DNA from: Bacteroidota bacterium
GTDB taxonomy: Bacteria > Bacteroidota > Bacteroidia > JACPRZ01
Assembly: GCA_016193485.1 (NCBI GenBank)
Contig: JACPRZ010000006.1
Location: forward strand, 39,789 to 87,135
Reading direction: 5' to 3'
Length of the DNA stretch: 47,347 nt
Within the stretch, counting starts at the first letter, position 1, and every line of letters starts with the position of its first letter. Under the pieces are notes generated by a model. The model had not been told where the DNA came from and did no database searches. It saw nothing but the letters and a program-made list of their open reading frames with translations. This document shows positions 24,919 through 32,775 of the stretch, in pieces. Made by a program: the position numbers and the translations under genes.

Positions 24919-25767
24919 CTATTTTTGAGACGTTATGATGCGTGCCGCCCAGGGGAATGACACCTTTCCGTGCGGTGCAAAGTTTTTCAAAACCATACCC
25001 AGAACCGCATCCTTAATTTCCTGCTGCTTTGCTTCATCCACTTTGTTCAGTCCGCTCACTACAGGGGCAGCCACAGCGGTCATAAAATTCCAGTATTGTT
25101 CCGGATTTTCAAAATCACGGGTTCCGTTTATGGTTTTTTCTTCTGTTCTTTTAAATCCTGCTTTTTGAAAAACTTCCGTCATCAGACCAGGTTGGGCGCA
25201 ACGGAACAATCCGGGTATATCCGGTGGTGGCGGCTCAATTCCGGCCATCTTAATTACCGTTCCGATGATTACAGAAGCCCAGGGATTTTTTTCAGGTTCT
25301 GCCCATACTGAAGCGGAAATCTTTTTCCCCCTCCGTAATACCCGCCACATCTCTTTTGCGCACTGGAGCATATCGGGGAAAAACATAAAACCAAACCGCA
25401 CTATTATTGCATCAAAATATTCATCCATAAACGGCATTTTCTCAGCCCCGCATACTACTGTTGAGAAATTTTTGATTTTCCGAAGCCGGGCATTTTCCAT
25501 TGCCACGGCAATCATCTCTTCGGATAAGTCGGTTCCTATGACTTTTCCCTTTTTTGCAACTACTGATGCCGTCAACCCGGGTTCACCGGTACCCGTAGCG
25601 ACATCTAATACAATGGAATCTTCTTCAATACTAACCGACCTGATCAGTCCATCTCCCACCGGTTTCAAAAATTTCATAACAAATTCATCCCATTGTTTCC
25701 ATCCGGACGAAAATTTGTTCCATACCTGTCGTTGCTGTTCCTTTATTTCTTCATTTGTCGCCTGCAT
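24919..25767 (-). CDS. Class I SAM-dependent methyltransferase (UbiE-like)
   Basis: A 282-residue cytoplasmic methyltransferase with the SAM-binding motif VLDVATGTGEPGL near residue 53, the acidic loop GTDLSEEMI, and DAIIVRFGFMFFPD. The pattern is that of the Methyltransf_11/UbiE group. It lies 34 bp after the cytochrome and 3 bp before the DsrE-like gene, in a sulfide-handling operon. It might methylate a quinone, a small thiol or hydrogen sulfide itself, but no residue settles this. First ATG used. Confidence 0.78.
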   Translation of the reverse strand: MQATNEEIKEQQRQVWNKFSSGWKQWDEFVMKFLKPVGDGLIRSVSIEEDSIVLDVATGTGEPGLTASVVAKKGKVIGTDLSEEMIAVAMENARLRKIKNFSTVVCGAEKMPFMDEYFDAIIVRFGFMFFPDMLQCAKEMWRVLRRGKKISASVWAEPEKNPWASVIIGTVIKMAGIEPPPPDIPGLFRCAQPGLMTEVFQKAGFKRTEEKTINGTRDFENPEQYWNFMTAVAAPVVSGLNKVDEAKQQEIKDAVLGMVLKNFAPHGKVSFPWAARIITSQK

Positions 25768-25801
25768 ATAAAATTAACTTTTGTGGATTGGTATTCATGT
25801 T

Positions 25802-26470
25802 TCATTCAATTACCCGTAAAACTACTTTTTTCATATAATAGTTCCCAAGCATACCCAATTCGGCCTTTCCCTTCACGGATTCCCCCTTTGTGAGCATCAG
25901 TTGCAGTTGAATTTCACAGTTACGGGCCGAATCAGTAGGACGCAGTGTCATAGGAAGTGAAGTTATTTTAGCACCCTCATAAATTTCAAGTTTATCTCCA
26001 ACAACACGGCACGATAACGGCAGATTACATTCCCAACCGGAAGCAAATTTTGAGAGGGAGCCGGTGCGTATCCTTGAAGTATCAATATACGTCCAGGCAT
26101 TGCGGTAGGGCGATTCTGTATTGTCGCCCTTCGCCCGGCCAAGGACGGTAAGAACTGTTTTTGCGGTATTGCGTTTTACCTCAATGACAAAACTTCCGTC
26201 CGGTTGTTTCAGTGATTTGCCAGTTGTTTTGTCAACGATATCAACAATGGTATTGCCATCGTCTTTCCATGGCCCGTTATCAACATGGCAGACGAGGCAG
26301 TTTACGGCAGTTGAAGTAATTCCAACTCCGGGTGGATAGGCATAAGCCGTTCCGTTTGAGTTTTGATTTTCATGAAATCCGGGATGGTAATAATTCTCAG
26401 TCCCTATAAATTGACCGACACCGATCATTGCAGCCAATACGGCTGTGAAAATGATTGCTTTTGTTTTCAT
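25802..26470 (-). CDS. Exported monohaem c-type cytochrome
   Basis: A 222-residue protein with an N-terminal hydrophobic signal (AIIFTAVLAAMIGVG) and a single haem c attachment motif, Cys58-x2-Cys61-His62 (CLVCH). The rest is beta-rich and not a standard cytochrome c fold that I recognise; a single clear Met ligand is not obvious. It lies 23 bp downstream of the SQR/flavocytochrome-like flavoprotein, so it may accept electrons during sulfide oxidation on the outer side of the inner membrane. Function beyond haem binding is inferred. Confidence 0.7.
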   Translation of the reverse strand: MKTKAIIFTAVLAAMIGVGQFIGTENYYHPGFHENQNSNGTAYAYPPGVGITSTAVNCLVCHVDNGPWKDDGNTIVDIVDKTTGKSLKQPDGSFVIEVKRNTAKTVLTVLGRAKGDNTESPYRNAWTYIDTSRIRTGSLSKFASGWECNLPLSCRVVGDKLEIYEGAKITSLPMTLRPTDSARNCEIQLQLMLTKGESVKGKAELGMLGNYYMKKVVLRVIE

Positions 26471-26493
26471 AAAACTGATTTAAAAGGTAATAA

Positions 26494-27657
26494 TTAAAAA
26501 TATTTCCAGAACCAGTATTTTTCAAACCACACTTTTTTCCAGTGGGACCAGGTACCCGGTTTTTTCATCAGGACAACAGGATCCGGTGCAGCGTAAAAAT
26601 TTCCGGTTGCATACCCGGCTTTACCATCGCCTGTTTCCAGGAAACACTGCCCTTCACCGTTGAATTTTTTCACTCCTCCTTTACCGGAAATTTTCTGCGC
26701 TATATTATGCGCAACCACTTCCGCCTGGTAATGAGCAAAGACGCCCGCTTTTGGAAGAAATTTACCGTTCGGGAGGGGGATACCCGTAATATCACCGATT
26801 GCGTAAACCCCTCCCCAACCCTCCCCTGAAGGAGAGGGAGCAGGCAAAACTTCCATTGTATGTTTATCAACATCAACCCACCCTGATTTTCCGGTTAATC
26901 CGGATTCCTGAATCACCTTTGGGCATTTATGCACAGGCACATAACCCATAAGGTCAAATTCTGCCCTTGCCCCGTTGGCAAATTCAATTGTATGTTCACC
27001 TGCCCTGGTCCATTGGTGCTGGGGGAAATATTTTATTCCTTTTGCCAGGAGGATTTTCATAACCGCTTCGCCATTCTCCTTTCCCGTAACGGGTAATGGA
27101 AATGGTTCGGGTGAATAAATTGAAATTTCAGATTTATTTCTTAAACCATTTTTCCTCAGGAAATATTCAATAAGCATTGCCGCTTCATACGGAGCGGCAG
27201 GACATTTATACGGGAGCGATGAGATAAGAATGCAGATTTTCCCGCCATTGAATTTCATTAAGACGTCACGGAACAATTCCGCGCCCTTCAGGCAGTAAAA
27301 ATTAAACCCGTTTGCTTTCAGTTCGGATGGTTTTACAAGTTCAGCGCCAATGGATATTACCAGGTAATCGCCCGAGTAATTTTTACCGTTGACAACAACT
27401 GATTTTTTACCGGGATCCACCTTTTCAATTTCACCGGTCACGACTTCAACACCTTTTTTTCTGAACAGATTTATTTCGCGGGAAATAGTATCCGCCTTGC
27501 GATCGCCAGTCATCAGCCAGAGCAGAGACGGAGCGAATAGATGTTTCTTCTCCCTGTCAATGAGAACAATTTTGACATCACCGCCTGCTTTTCTCCGCAA
27601 TGCATGGGACACAACAGTTCCTCCCGTACCCGCACCGAGAATGAGAATGGTCTTCAT
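26494..27657 (-). CDS. Sulfide:quinone oxidoreductase-like flavoprotein
   Basis: A 387-residue FAD enzyme of the SQR/FCSD family: FAD-binding start ILGAGTGGTVV, the Cys-containing LPYKCPAAPYEAAM segment typical of the family, second FAD motif VYAIGDITGIPLPNG, and an aromatic C-terminus (WFEKYWFWKYF) that could dip into the membrane as in SQR. It would oxidise sulfide to sulfane sulfur and pass electrons to quinone or to the cytochrome encoded next. Its ATG overlaps the ArsR-type gene's end by 4 bp. Just before the second FAD motif there is an insertion PAPSPSGEGWG, encoded by a palindromic genomic repeat. The choice between SQR and related NADH dehydrogenases rests on operon context and the Cys motif. 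Confidence 0.8.
   Translation of the reverse strand: MKTILILGAGTGGTVVSHALRRKAGGDVKIVLIDREKKHLFAPSLLWLMTGDRKADTISREINLFRKKGVEVVTGEIEKVDPGKKSVVVNGKNYSGDYLVISIGAELVKPSELKANGFNFYCLKGAELFRDVLMKFNGGKICILISSLPYKCPAAPYEAAMLIEYFLRKNGLRNKSEISIYSPEPFPLPVTGKENGEAVMKILLAKGIKYFPQHQWTRAGEHTIEFANGARAEFDLMGYVPVHKCPKVIQESGLTGKSGWVDVDKHTMEVLPAPSPSGEGWGGVYAIGDITGIPLPNGKFLPKAGVFAHYQAEVVAHNIAQKISGKGGVKKFNGEGQCFLETGDGKAGYATGNFYAAPDPVVLMKKPGTWSHWKKVWFEKYWFWKYF
26808..26843. repeat. CTCCCCTGAAGGAGAGGGAG-type repeat inside a coding sequence
   Basis: A GC-rich repeat with an imperfect palindromic core (26821-26840). It resembles intergenic repeats common in Bacteroidota genomes but lies in frame within the SQR-like gene, encoding the segment PAPSPSGEGWG. 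Confidence 0.65.
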
Positions 27658-27989
27658 TTATCTGTCAATTTCTTAAAAATTTCGTTCTCTTTTTTTAATT
27701 TTTCTAAAAGCACTCCCCTCATCGTGCAGCAGGCGGAATAAACCTTTTTGGACGCCAGTTTAAAATAAACATTTACGCCATTCCTTCTTTGCAAAAGAAT
27801 CCCCTTGTTTACCATCACCGAAAGGTGTTGCGACAGGTTTGACTTAGGGTAACCGGTTTTTTTCACTATTTCCCCAAAAGTCAGTTCCTTTCCGCAAAGC
27901 AGGTCTATCACCTCAATCCGCACAGGATTGCCGAGCGCTTTGCATACTTCCGCCTGCAGTTTAAAAAGGGACTTATCCGGTATGGTCAT
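27654..27989 (-). CDS. ArsR-family repressor, candidate sulfide/persulfide sensor
   Basis: A 111-residue winged-helix regulator with the ArsR recognition region TFGEIVKKTGYPKSNLSQHL and wing VNKGILLQRRNGVNVYFKL. Cys16 and Cys32 lie near the N-terminal helices and Cys87-Cys88 (ACCTMRG) near the C-terminal helix. In SqrR and BigR a pair of Cys in comparable positions forms a di- or tetrasulfide in response to persulfide and releases DNA; the arrangement here fits that mechanism but could also bind metal. It is the first gene of the SQR operon, overlapping the flavoprotein start by 4 bp, with a palindromic operator over its own promoter. Confidence 0.85.
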   Translation of the reverse strand: MTIPDKSLFKLQAEVCKALGNPVRIEVIDLLCGKELTFGEIVKKTGYPKSNLSQHLSVMVNKGILLQRRNGVNVYFKLASKKVYSACCTMRGVLLEKLKKENEIFKKLTDK

Positions 27990-27998
27990 GAGTTTAAG

Positions 27999-28018
27999 AG
28001 TTCACAAATATATGAACT
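27999..28018. promoter_or_regulatory. Palindromic operator for the ArsR-type repressor
   Basis: AGTTCACAAATATATGAACT is a 6-8-6 perfect inverted repeat (AGTTCA/TGAACT). It covers the -7 box of the minus-strand promoter and lies 10 bp before the repressor ATG, the right place for autoregulation of the sulfide operon. Confidence 0.65.
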
Positions 28019-28032
28019 TTTGAATTATGCAA
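28005..28032 (-). promoter_or_regulatory. Promoter of the arsR-sqr operon
   Basis: On the minus strand a TTG (28030-28032), a 17-bp spacer, and TATATTTG (28005-28012) fit the Bacteroidota -33/-7 pattern. The predicted transcript starts just before the ATG at 27989. Confidence 0.6.
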
Positions 28033-28119
28033 GGCGCATTTAAAAAATATTTTCCGCAAAGCATTTATTCCCTTATATTTTGTACTATTGCGGTCAGAAC
28101 CGGTTTACACTTCAATACA

Positions 28120-29250
28120 ATGGATTTTATTTTAACAGACCTTCAGAAATCCATTCGCCAGACCTTCAGCGATTTTGTTGAGCGAAAGGTAATTCCCGTT
28201 GCCGCCCGGTTAGACGAAGAAAAAAAATTCCCCCGCGATCTTTTCCGGCAGGCGGGTGATCTTGGCTTTTTCGGAATGCGTTACCCGGAAAGTGCAGGCG
28301 GAACAGGTGCAGATAGCGTCTCCTATTCTCTTGCCGTTATGGAACTCGCAAAGGGTTCGCTGTCGCTCGCTGCCGCCTGCACGATGCAATCGCTTATGGC
28401 AACCTATTTTTTATACCGCTTTGGAGATAAAGAAATTAAGGAAAACTTTTTCTTCCCGGCACTAAAAGGTGAAAAAATCGGAGCCATCTGCATGACCGAA
28501 CCCAATGCCGGAAGCGACCTGATGGCTATTTCTTCGTCAGCAAAAGTCACTGAAAACGGTTTTATCCTGAACGGACAAAAGACATGGGTGACATCAGGTC
28601 CTGTGGCTGACTTTTTTACGGTGCTCGCCAGGACAGACAATAATGATCAGTTGTCAGTATTCTTTGTTCCACGGCATCTTGCAGGCGTGCAGATTGGCCG
28701 AAATATTGAGAAAATGGGAGTTCGCGCTTCGGAAACCTGCGAAGTGGGCTTCAGCGATGTTGCACTCCCGGAAAATTACCTGTTAGGAGGCATCGGGGAA
28801 GGAACAAAATGTCTGCGGGAAATTTTAGCCGAAATCAGGATAATGACTGCCGCGCTTGCCATCGGTGTGGCGACAGCCGCCTATGAATATGCAGTGGAAT
28901 ATGCAAAAACACGGGTGCAATTCGGCAAGCCGATAGGGAAATTCCAGGCAATACAAATAAAAATTGCCGATATGGCGGTGCAATTAGAGACCTCAAAGAA
29001 CTACGTTTTATTTGCCGCTTCCTTAAGCGACAAAAACCTCCCGCGCCAGAAAGAAGCGATGATTGCAAAGTTATATGCTTCAGAAGCGGCAAATTCCATC
29101 TGCGATGAAGCATCGCGGGTCCTGGCATCATACGGTTATGCAATGGATTTCCCGGTACAAAGGTACCTGCGGGACGCCCGCTTTACGCTCATCGGGGGGG
29201 GAACATCGGAAATCCTGAAAATAAATATTGCGAAGGAACTGGGGTTGTAA
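28120..29250 (+). CDS. Acyl-CoA dehydrogenase
   Basis: A 376-residue flavoenzyme of the acyl-CoA dehydrogenase family: N-terminal helical domain (MDFILTDLQKSIRQTF), FAD/substrate loop ICMTEPNAGSDL, KTWVTSGP, and the C-terminal helical domain (YAKTRVQFGKPIGKFQAIQ) ending with the conserved GGGTSEILK. It would oxidise an acyl-CoA to the 2-enoyl-CoA, handing electrons to ETF. Substrate chain or ring is not evident. The open frame begins at 28027, but ATG 28120 matches the family's normal N-terminus. It is divergent from the sulfide operon. A G8 run (29194-29201) encodes the GGGT motif. Confidence 0.88.
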   Translation: MDFILTDLQKSIRQTFSDFVERKVIPVAARLDEEKKFPRDLFRQAGDLGFFGMRYPESAGGTGADSVSYSLAVMELAKGSLSLAAACTMQSLMATYFLYRFGDKEIKENFFFPALKGEKIGAICMTEPNAGSDLMAISSSAKVTENGFILNGQKTWVTSGPVADFFTVLARTDNNDQLSVFFVPRHLAGVQIGRNIEKMGVRASETCEVGFSDVALPENYLLGGIGEGTKCLREILAEIRIMTAALAIGVATAAYEYAVEYAKTRVQFGKPIGKFQAIQIKIADMAVQLETSKNYVLFAASLSDKNLPRQKEAMIAKLYASEAANSICDEASRVLASYGYAMDFPVQRYLRDARFTLIGGGTSEILKINIAKELGL

Positions 29251-29270
29251 AGTCAAACGAAAAAATAAAT

Positions 29271-30203
29271 ATGAAAATTCATTTACATTTAATTCCTTTA
29301 CTGTTGCTTTTCGCGGGAAATAATGCACTATCGCAACACAGGGAGGACAGTATACATTCCTCGGCTCCTATTACGCGTTATCCGGCTATTCATAATCCGG
29401 GCACAGCGGAAATGTTCAAACGAAAAGGAAACTTTTTCTTTTACTGGGGATATAATCGTGCGGCATACACCAAAAGTGATATTCATTTTTGGGGAGATGG
29501 GTATGACTTTACCATAACCGATGTTACGGCAAAGGATGAACCTACTACAACCGTCCTTACTTATATTGAACCGGATGCTTTCACTGTTCCGCAGTATAAC
29601 TATCGCCTGGGTTATTTTTTTAGCGATAAAAACTTCATTTCTCTCGGTGAGGACCACATGAAATATGGAATAGAAAAGCAGGCAACCCGTCTTACCGGAA
29701 CCATTACAACGGGAGAAAATACCGGCACTTATGATAATACCGAAGTGCTTGTGGGTGAAGAAGGAGAAGGCGAACTTTCAATTATTGACTCGCTGCCGAA
29801 AGGTTTTGTTTCAGAATTTGAGCATTGTGATGGATTGAATGATGCCGGTTTTGAATTTGGAAGGGTTCAGCAACTTTGGATTTCCTGGAACCGCAAACAT
29901 GTTCTCACCGTGATAGGAACCATCGGTCCCGGGCTGGTAATTCCCGACACCGAGGCAGAAGTTCTTGGGCACAACGCTTATCATGACCAGGACAAAATGA
30001 CCTATCATCTGGCAGGGTATAGTTTTTCAACAAGCATCGGCATTCAGTTTGATTTCTGCAATCATTTTTTTCTTCTCACGCGTTTAAAGGGCGGCTACAT
30101 GAATTTACCGGATATCAACACCACCATTGAAGGGGGAACAGCGAGCCAGCATTTCAGTTTTATTGAACCTATGCTGGTTGCAGGGTATTCACGTTCTTTT
30201 TGA
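29271..30203 (+). CDS. Predicted outer-membrane barrel protein, unknown function
   Basis: A 310-residue protein with a clear signal peptide (MKIHLHLIPLLLLFAGNNALSQ), then strands rich in alternating aromatics (GNFFFYWGYNRAAYTKSDIHFWG; QYNYRLGYFFSD) and a Phe-ended C-terminus (AGYSRSF), as in outer-membrane barrels. I do not recognise a family with confidence. It starts 20 bp after the acyl-CoA dehydrogenase and may share its transcript, without an obvious functional link. Confidence 0.6.
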   Translation: MKIHLHLIPLLLLFAGNNALSQHREDSIHSSAPITRYPAIHNPGTAEMFKRKGNFFFYWGYNRAAYTKSDIHFWGDGYDFTITDVTAKDEPTTTVLTYIEPDAFTVPQYNYRLGYFFSDKNFISLGEDHMKYGIEKQATRLTGTITTGENTGTYDNTEVLVGEEGEGELSIIDSLPKGFVSEFEHCDGLNDAGFEFGRVQQLWISWNRKHVLTVIGTIGPGLVIPDTEAEVLGHNAYHDQDKMTYHLAGYSFSTSIGIQFDFCNHFFLLTRLKGGYMNLPDINTTIEGGTASQHFSFIEPMLVAGYSRSF

Positions 30204-30231
30204 GTACACTAAAATCACCAAATCCACTCCG

Positions 30232-30304
30232 CTGTCCGACCAGGGCTCGAACCTGGACTCTTCTGATCCAGAGTCAGACGTGTTACCAGTTACACCATCG
30301 GACA
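30232..30304 (-). tRNA. tRNA-Gln (anticodon CUG)
   Basis: On the minus strand 73 bases fold as a cloverleaf: acceptor TGTCCGA/TCGGACA with discriminator G, anticodon stem TCTGA/TCAGA, loop CTCTGGA giving anticodon CTG, and T-arm CCAGG-TTCGAGC-CCTGG. CCA is not encoded. It lies downstream of glutaminyl-tRNA synthetase on the same strand. Confidence 0.95.
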
Positions 30305-30321
30305 AATCATCGAACTACGAA

Positions 30322-30422
30322 TCCCGATAGCTATCGGGACGAATATACGAATTACGAAAAAATACCAACAAATGCCTCCCGATGGCTATCGGGATGACAA
30401 TCCCTGCCTACCGGCAGGCAGG
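30322..30422. repeat. Three intergenic hairpins with TACGAA words
   Basis: Between the tRNA and glnS lie TCCCGATAGCTATCGGGA (30322-30339, perfect palindrome), TCCCGATGGCTATCGGGA (30377-30394) and CCTGCCTACCGGCAGGCAGG (30403-30422). They are separated by TACGAATTACGAAA-type words. The first two are the same family as 8808-8825; the third matches the hairpin inside the element at 242-356. Confidence 0.8.
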
Positions 30423-30455
30423 CGAAATCCGAAATTTTCATTTGCCCATCAATGC

Positions 30456-32135
30456 CTATTGTTTTTTCTTCTGCCACGAATCTTTCAGAGTTACGGTTCT
30501 GTTAAATACGGGTTTTTCTTCTGTGGAATCGTTGTCAACACAAAAATAACCCACCCTTTCAAATTGATAATGAGTAAGGGATTTGGTTCCCTGTACAGAC
30601 GGTTCAATATAACAGGTTTTCACTTTCAATGAATCCGGATTCAGGTTGGATTTAAAATCTTTTCCCTCATCCGCTTCATCGGGAAATGGTTTTGCAAATA
30701 ACCGGTCATATAATCTTACATCAGCGCTGATTGCCTGTTTTACCGAAACCCAGTGGATCACGCCCTTTACTTTTCTTTTGCTGCCCGCCATACCGCTTTT
30801 GCTTTCAGGGTCAAAGGAGCAATGCAATTCCTTTATTTCTCCGGTCTTTTCATCTTTAACAACATTTTCGTACTTTATTATATAAGAATAACGAAGCCGT
30901 ACTTCCCGTCCGGGAGCAAGCCGGAAAAAATCTTTCGAAGGATTCTCGTTAAAATCATCCCGTTCAATATAGATCACGCGTGAAAAGGGAACTTTTCTAG
31001 TTCCTGCACCCTGATCTTCCGGATTGTTCACCGCCTCCATCTCTTCTAACTGATCTTCCGGATAATTAGTCAGTATTACCCGCAAAGGATTGATTACGGC
31101 CATCACGCGATTCGCTCTTTTATTCAGGTCATCGCGGATAAAATATTCCAGCATCTCAATATCAATAACCGTTTCACGTTTTGTAACACCGATATGTTCG
31201 CAAAAATTCCTGATCCCTTCGGGAGTATAACCGCGCCTGCGCAAACCGGTAATGGTGGGTAAACGGGGATCATCCCAGCCGCTCACATACCCCCCCTCTA
31301 CAAGTTCAATGAGTTTACGTTTGCTAAGAACTGTATACGTGAGATTCAAACGGGCGAATTCATACTGTTTTGGCGGGAAAAGCTCCAGTTCCTTAATATA
31401 CCAGTCGTACAAAGTCCGGTGCACTTCGAATTCGAGCGTACATATTGAATGGGTGATCTTTTCTATGGAATCGGATTGCCCGTGGGTAAAATCATAGGTA
31501 GGATAAATGCACCATTTATTCCCAGTGCGGTGATGGGAAGCATGAATAATCCTGTACATGATGGGATCGCGCAGATGAATGTTTGGCGATGTCATGTCAA
31601 TCTTTGCCCGGAGAGTGCATGACCCGTCAGGAAATTCACCGTTTCGCATCCTGGCGAACAAATCCATATTCTCTTCAACGGACCGGTTGCGGTAAGGGCT
31701 TTCTTTACCCGGTTTGTCCGGTGCTCCCCGCATGGTATTTACTTCCTCCGCTTTTAAAGCGCATACATACGCTTTTCCTTTTTTAATAAGGCGAACAGCA
31801 TAGTCAAACAAAGTATCAAAGTAATCGGAGGCATAATATTCCCTCTTTTCCCAGCCGAAACCGAGCCAACGGATATCATTTTTTATTGACTCGATATATT
31901 CAACTTCTTCGGTAAGAGGATTCGTGTCATCAAACCGCAGATTACAAAGCCCGTTATACTTCTTTGCCAGGCCGAAATTCAGGCATATTGATTTTGCGTG
32001 GCCGATGTGCAGGTAACCGTTCGGTTCAGGCGGAAAACGGGTATGAACCTTACCCTCGTTTTTACCTTCCGCTAAATCAGCATCAATGATTGCTTCAATG
32101 AAATTAAGAGTGGGTTTATTTTTTACTGCATCCAT
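30456..32135 (-). CDS. glnS: Glutaminyl-tRNA synthetase
   Basis: A 559-residue class I synthetase that charges tRNA-Gln. It has the signature [14 protein letters not shown] with the HIGH motif, the KMSKS-type loop VLSKRKL, the FDDTNP region, and a C-terminal anticodon-binding beta-barrel half. Length and motifs match bacterial GlnRS. The open frame continues to 32165 only through a TTG; ATG 32135 gives the normal N-terminus ([17 protein letters not shown]). Having GlnRS means this organism can charge Gln directly. The cognate tRNA-Gln(CUG) lies 151 bp downstream on the same strand. Confidence 0.95.
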   Translation of the reverse strand: MDAVKNKPTLNFIEAIIDADLAEGKNEGKVHTRFPPEPNGYLHIGHAKSICLNFGLAKKYNGLCNLRFDDTNPLTEEVEYIESIKNDIRWLGFGWEKREYYASDYFDTLFDYAVRLIKKGKAYVCALKAEEVNTMRGAPDKPGKESPYRNRSVEENMDLFARMRNGEFPDGSCTLRAKIDMTSPNIHLRDPIMYRIIHASHHRTGNKWCIYPTYDFTHGQSDSIEKITHSICTLEFEVHRTLYDWYIKELELFPPKQYEFARLNLTYTVLSKRKLIELVEGGYVSGWDDPRLPTITGLRRRGYTPEGIRNFCEHIGVTKRETVIDIEMLEYFIRDDLNKRANRVMAVINPLRVILTNYPEDQLEEMEAVNNPEDQGAGTRKVPFSRVIYIERDDFNENPSKDFFRLAPGREVRLRYSYIIKYENVVKDEKTGEIKELHCSFDPESKSGMAGSKRKVKGVIHWVSVKQAISADVRLYDRLFAKPFPDEADEGKDFKSNLNPDSLKVKTCYIEPSVQGTKSLTHYQFERVGYFCVDNDSTEEKPVFNRTVTLKDSWQKKKQ

Positions 32136-32183
32136 AAATTCAAGTGAAGAAATAACCCTAGTCAAACCGGGGTAATGAAATTA

Positions 32184-32441
32184 TTAATAATGATATTTGC
32201 AGGAAATAACGATAATAGATTCATTAGATATTATGTAAACCAATCGGTGTTCTTTGGTGATTCTCCTGCTCCAGCAACCTTGCAGATTATGCTTGAGATG
32301 TTCGGGTTTGCCAATGCCTTCAAAGGGGTTTTGTTGAATATCTTCCAGTAATTGTTTTATGCGAATGCTGACCTTATTGTTTGTTTTTTTCCAGTTGTTG
32401 TACTCTTTGAGAGCATCTTTTTGAAAAATAATTTGCCTCAT
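32184..32441 (-). CDS. YoeB/Txe-family toxin
   Basis: An 85-residue RelE-superfamily protein with the YoeB pattern: WKKTNNKVSIRIKQLLEDI, PFEGIGKPEHLKHNLQGCWSRRI, and the C-terminal HRLVYII and SCKYHY. The Glu/Arg/His set and the terminal His-Tyr used for ribosome-dependent mRNA cleavage are visible. It is 5 bp downstream of its antitoxin gene. The pair sits upstream of glnS on the same strand with a 48-bp gap, so read-through into glnS is possible. Confidence 0.9.
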   Translation of the reverse strand: MRQIIFQKDALKEYNNWKKTNNKVSIRIKQLLEDIQQNPFEGIGKPEHLKHNLQGCWSRRITKEHRLVYIISNESIIVISCKYHY

Positions 32442-32446
32442 GGCGT

Positions 32447-32671
32447 TTACAGATCTTTTAGGTTCACAGACACAAGGTTTTTACCTTCACGCACATCTTT
32501 GATCCGTTTCAATAAAATCTTGCGGTTGGCATCGCTGGATAGCAAATATTCCGTTTCAGCATATTCATCTTCTATTATGATAGATATGTTACGGCTTTTG
32601 AACATGGCTTTTACCGACTTGAGGAATCCTTCCCCCAAATTGTCGGCATTTAAATGATAAGTAGTGTACAT
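32447..32671 (-). CDS. Antitoxin of the YoeB-like pair
   Basis: A 74-residue acidic protein encoded 5 bp upstream of the YoeB-like toxin, the usual antitoxin position. It starts MYTTYHLNADNLGEGFLKSV and ends GKNLVSVNLKDL; the Phd/YefM DNA-binding half is short or reduced, but the C-terminal helix-plus-strand tail that normally wraps the toxin is present. The promoter directly upstream is well formed. Role is assigned mostly from position. Confidence 0.8.
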   Translation of the reverse strand: MYTTYHLNADNLGEGFLKSVKAMFKSRNISIIIEDEYAETEYLLSSDANRKILLKRIKDVREGKNLVSVNLKDL

Positions 32672-32688
32672 AAGAAATAGAATTTTTG

Positions 32689-32717
32689 CAAAAATATGAA
32701 AAATCGGTACAGATCAA
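32689..32717 (-). promoter_or_regulatory. Promoter of the YoeB-like toxin-antitoxin pair
   Basis: Minus-strand TTTG (32714-32717 on the plus strand as CAAA), 17-bp spacer, TATTTTTG (32689-32696), 17 bp before the antitoxin ATG. A good fit to the Bacteroidota -33/-7 pattern. Confidence 0.65.
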
Positions 32718-32742
32718 ATTAGCTTATTATTTATTCATTTTA

Positions 32743-32770
32743 CTTGATAAGGATTTTTTCCTTATTTTTG
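32743..32770 (+). promoter_or_regulatory. Promoter of the secreted-protein gene run
   Basis: TTG (32743-32745), 17-bp spacer, TATTTTTG (32763-32770). The ATG at 32776 is only 5 bp after the -7 box, so the transcript would be almost leaderless. Confidence 0.55.
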
Positions 32771-32775
32771 TCAAT

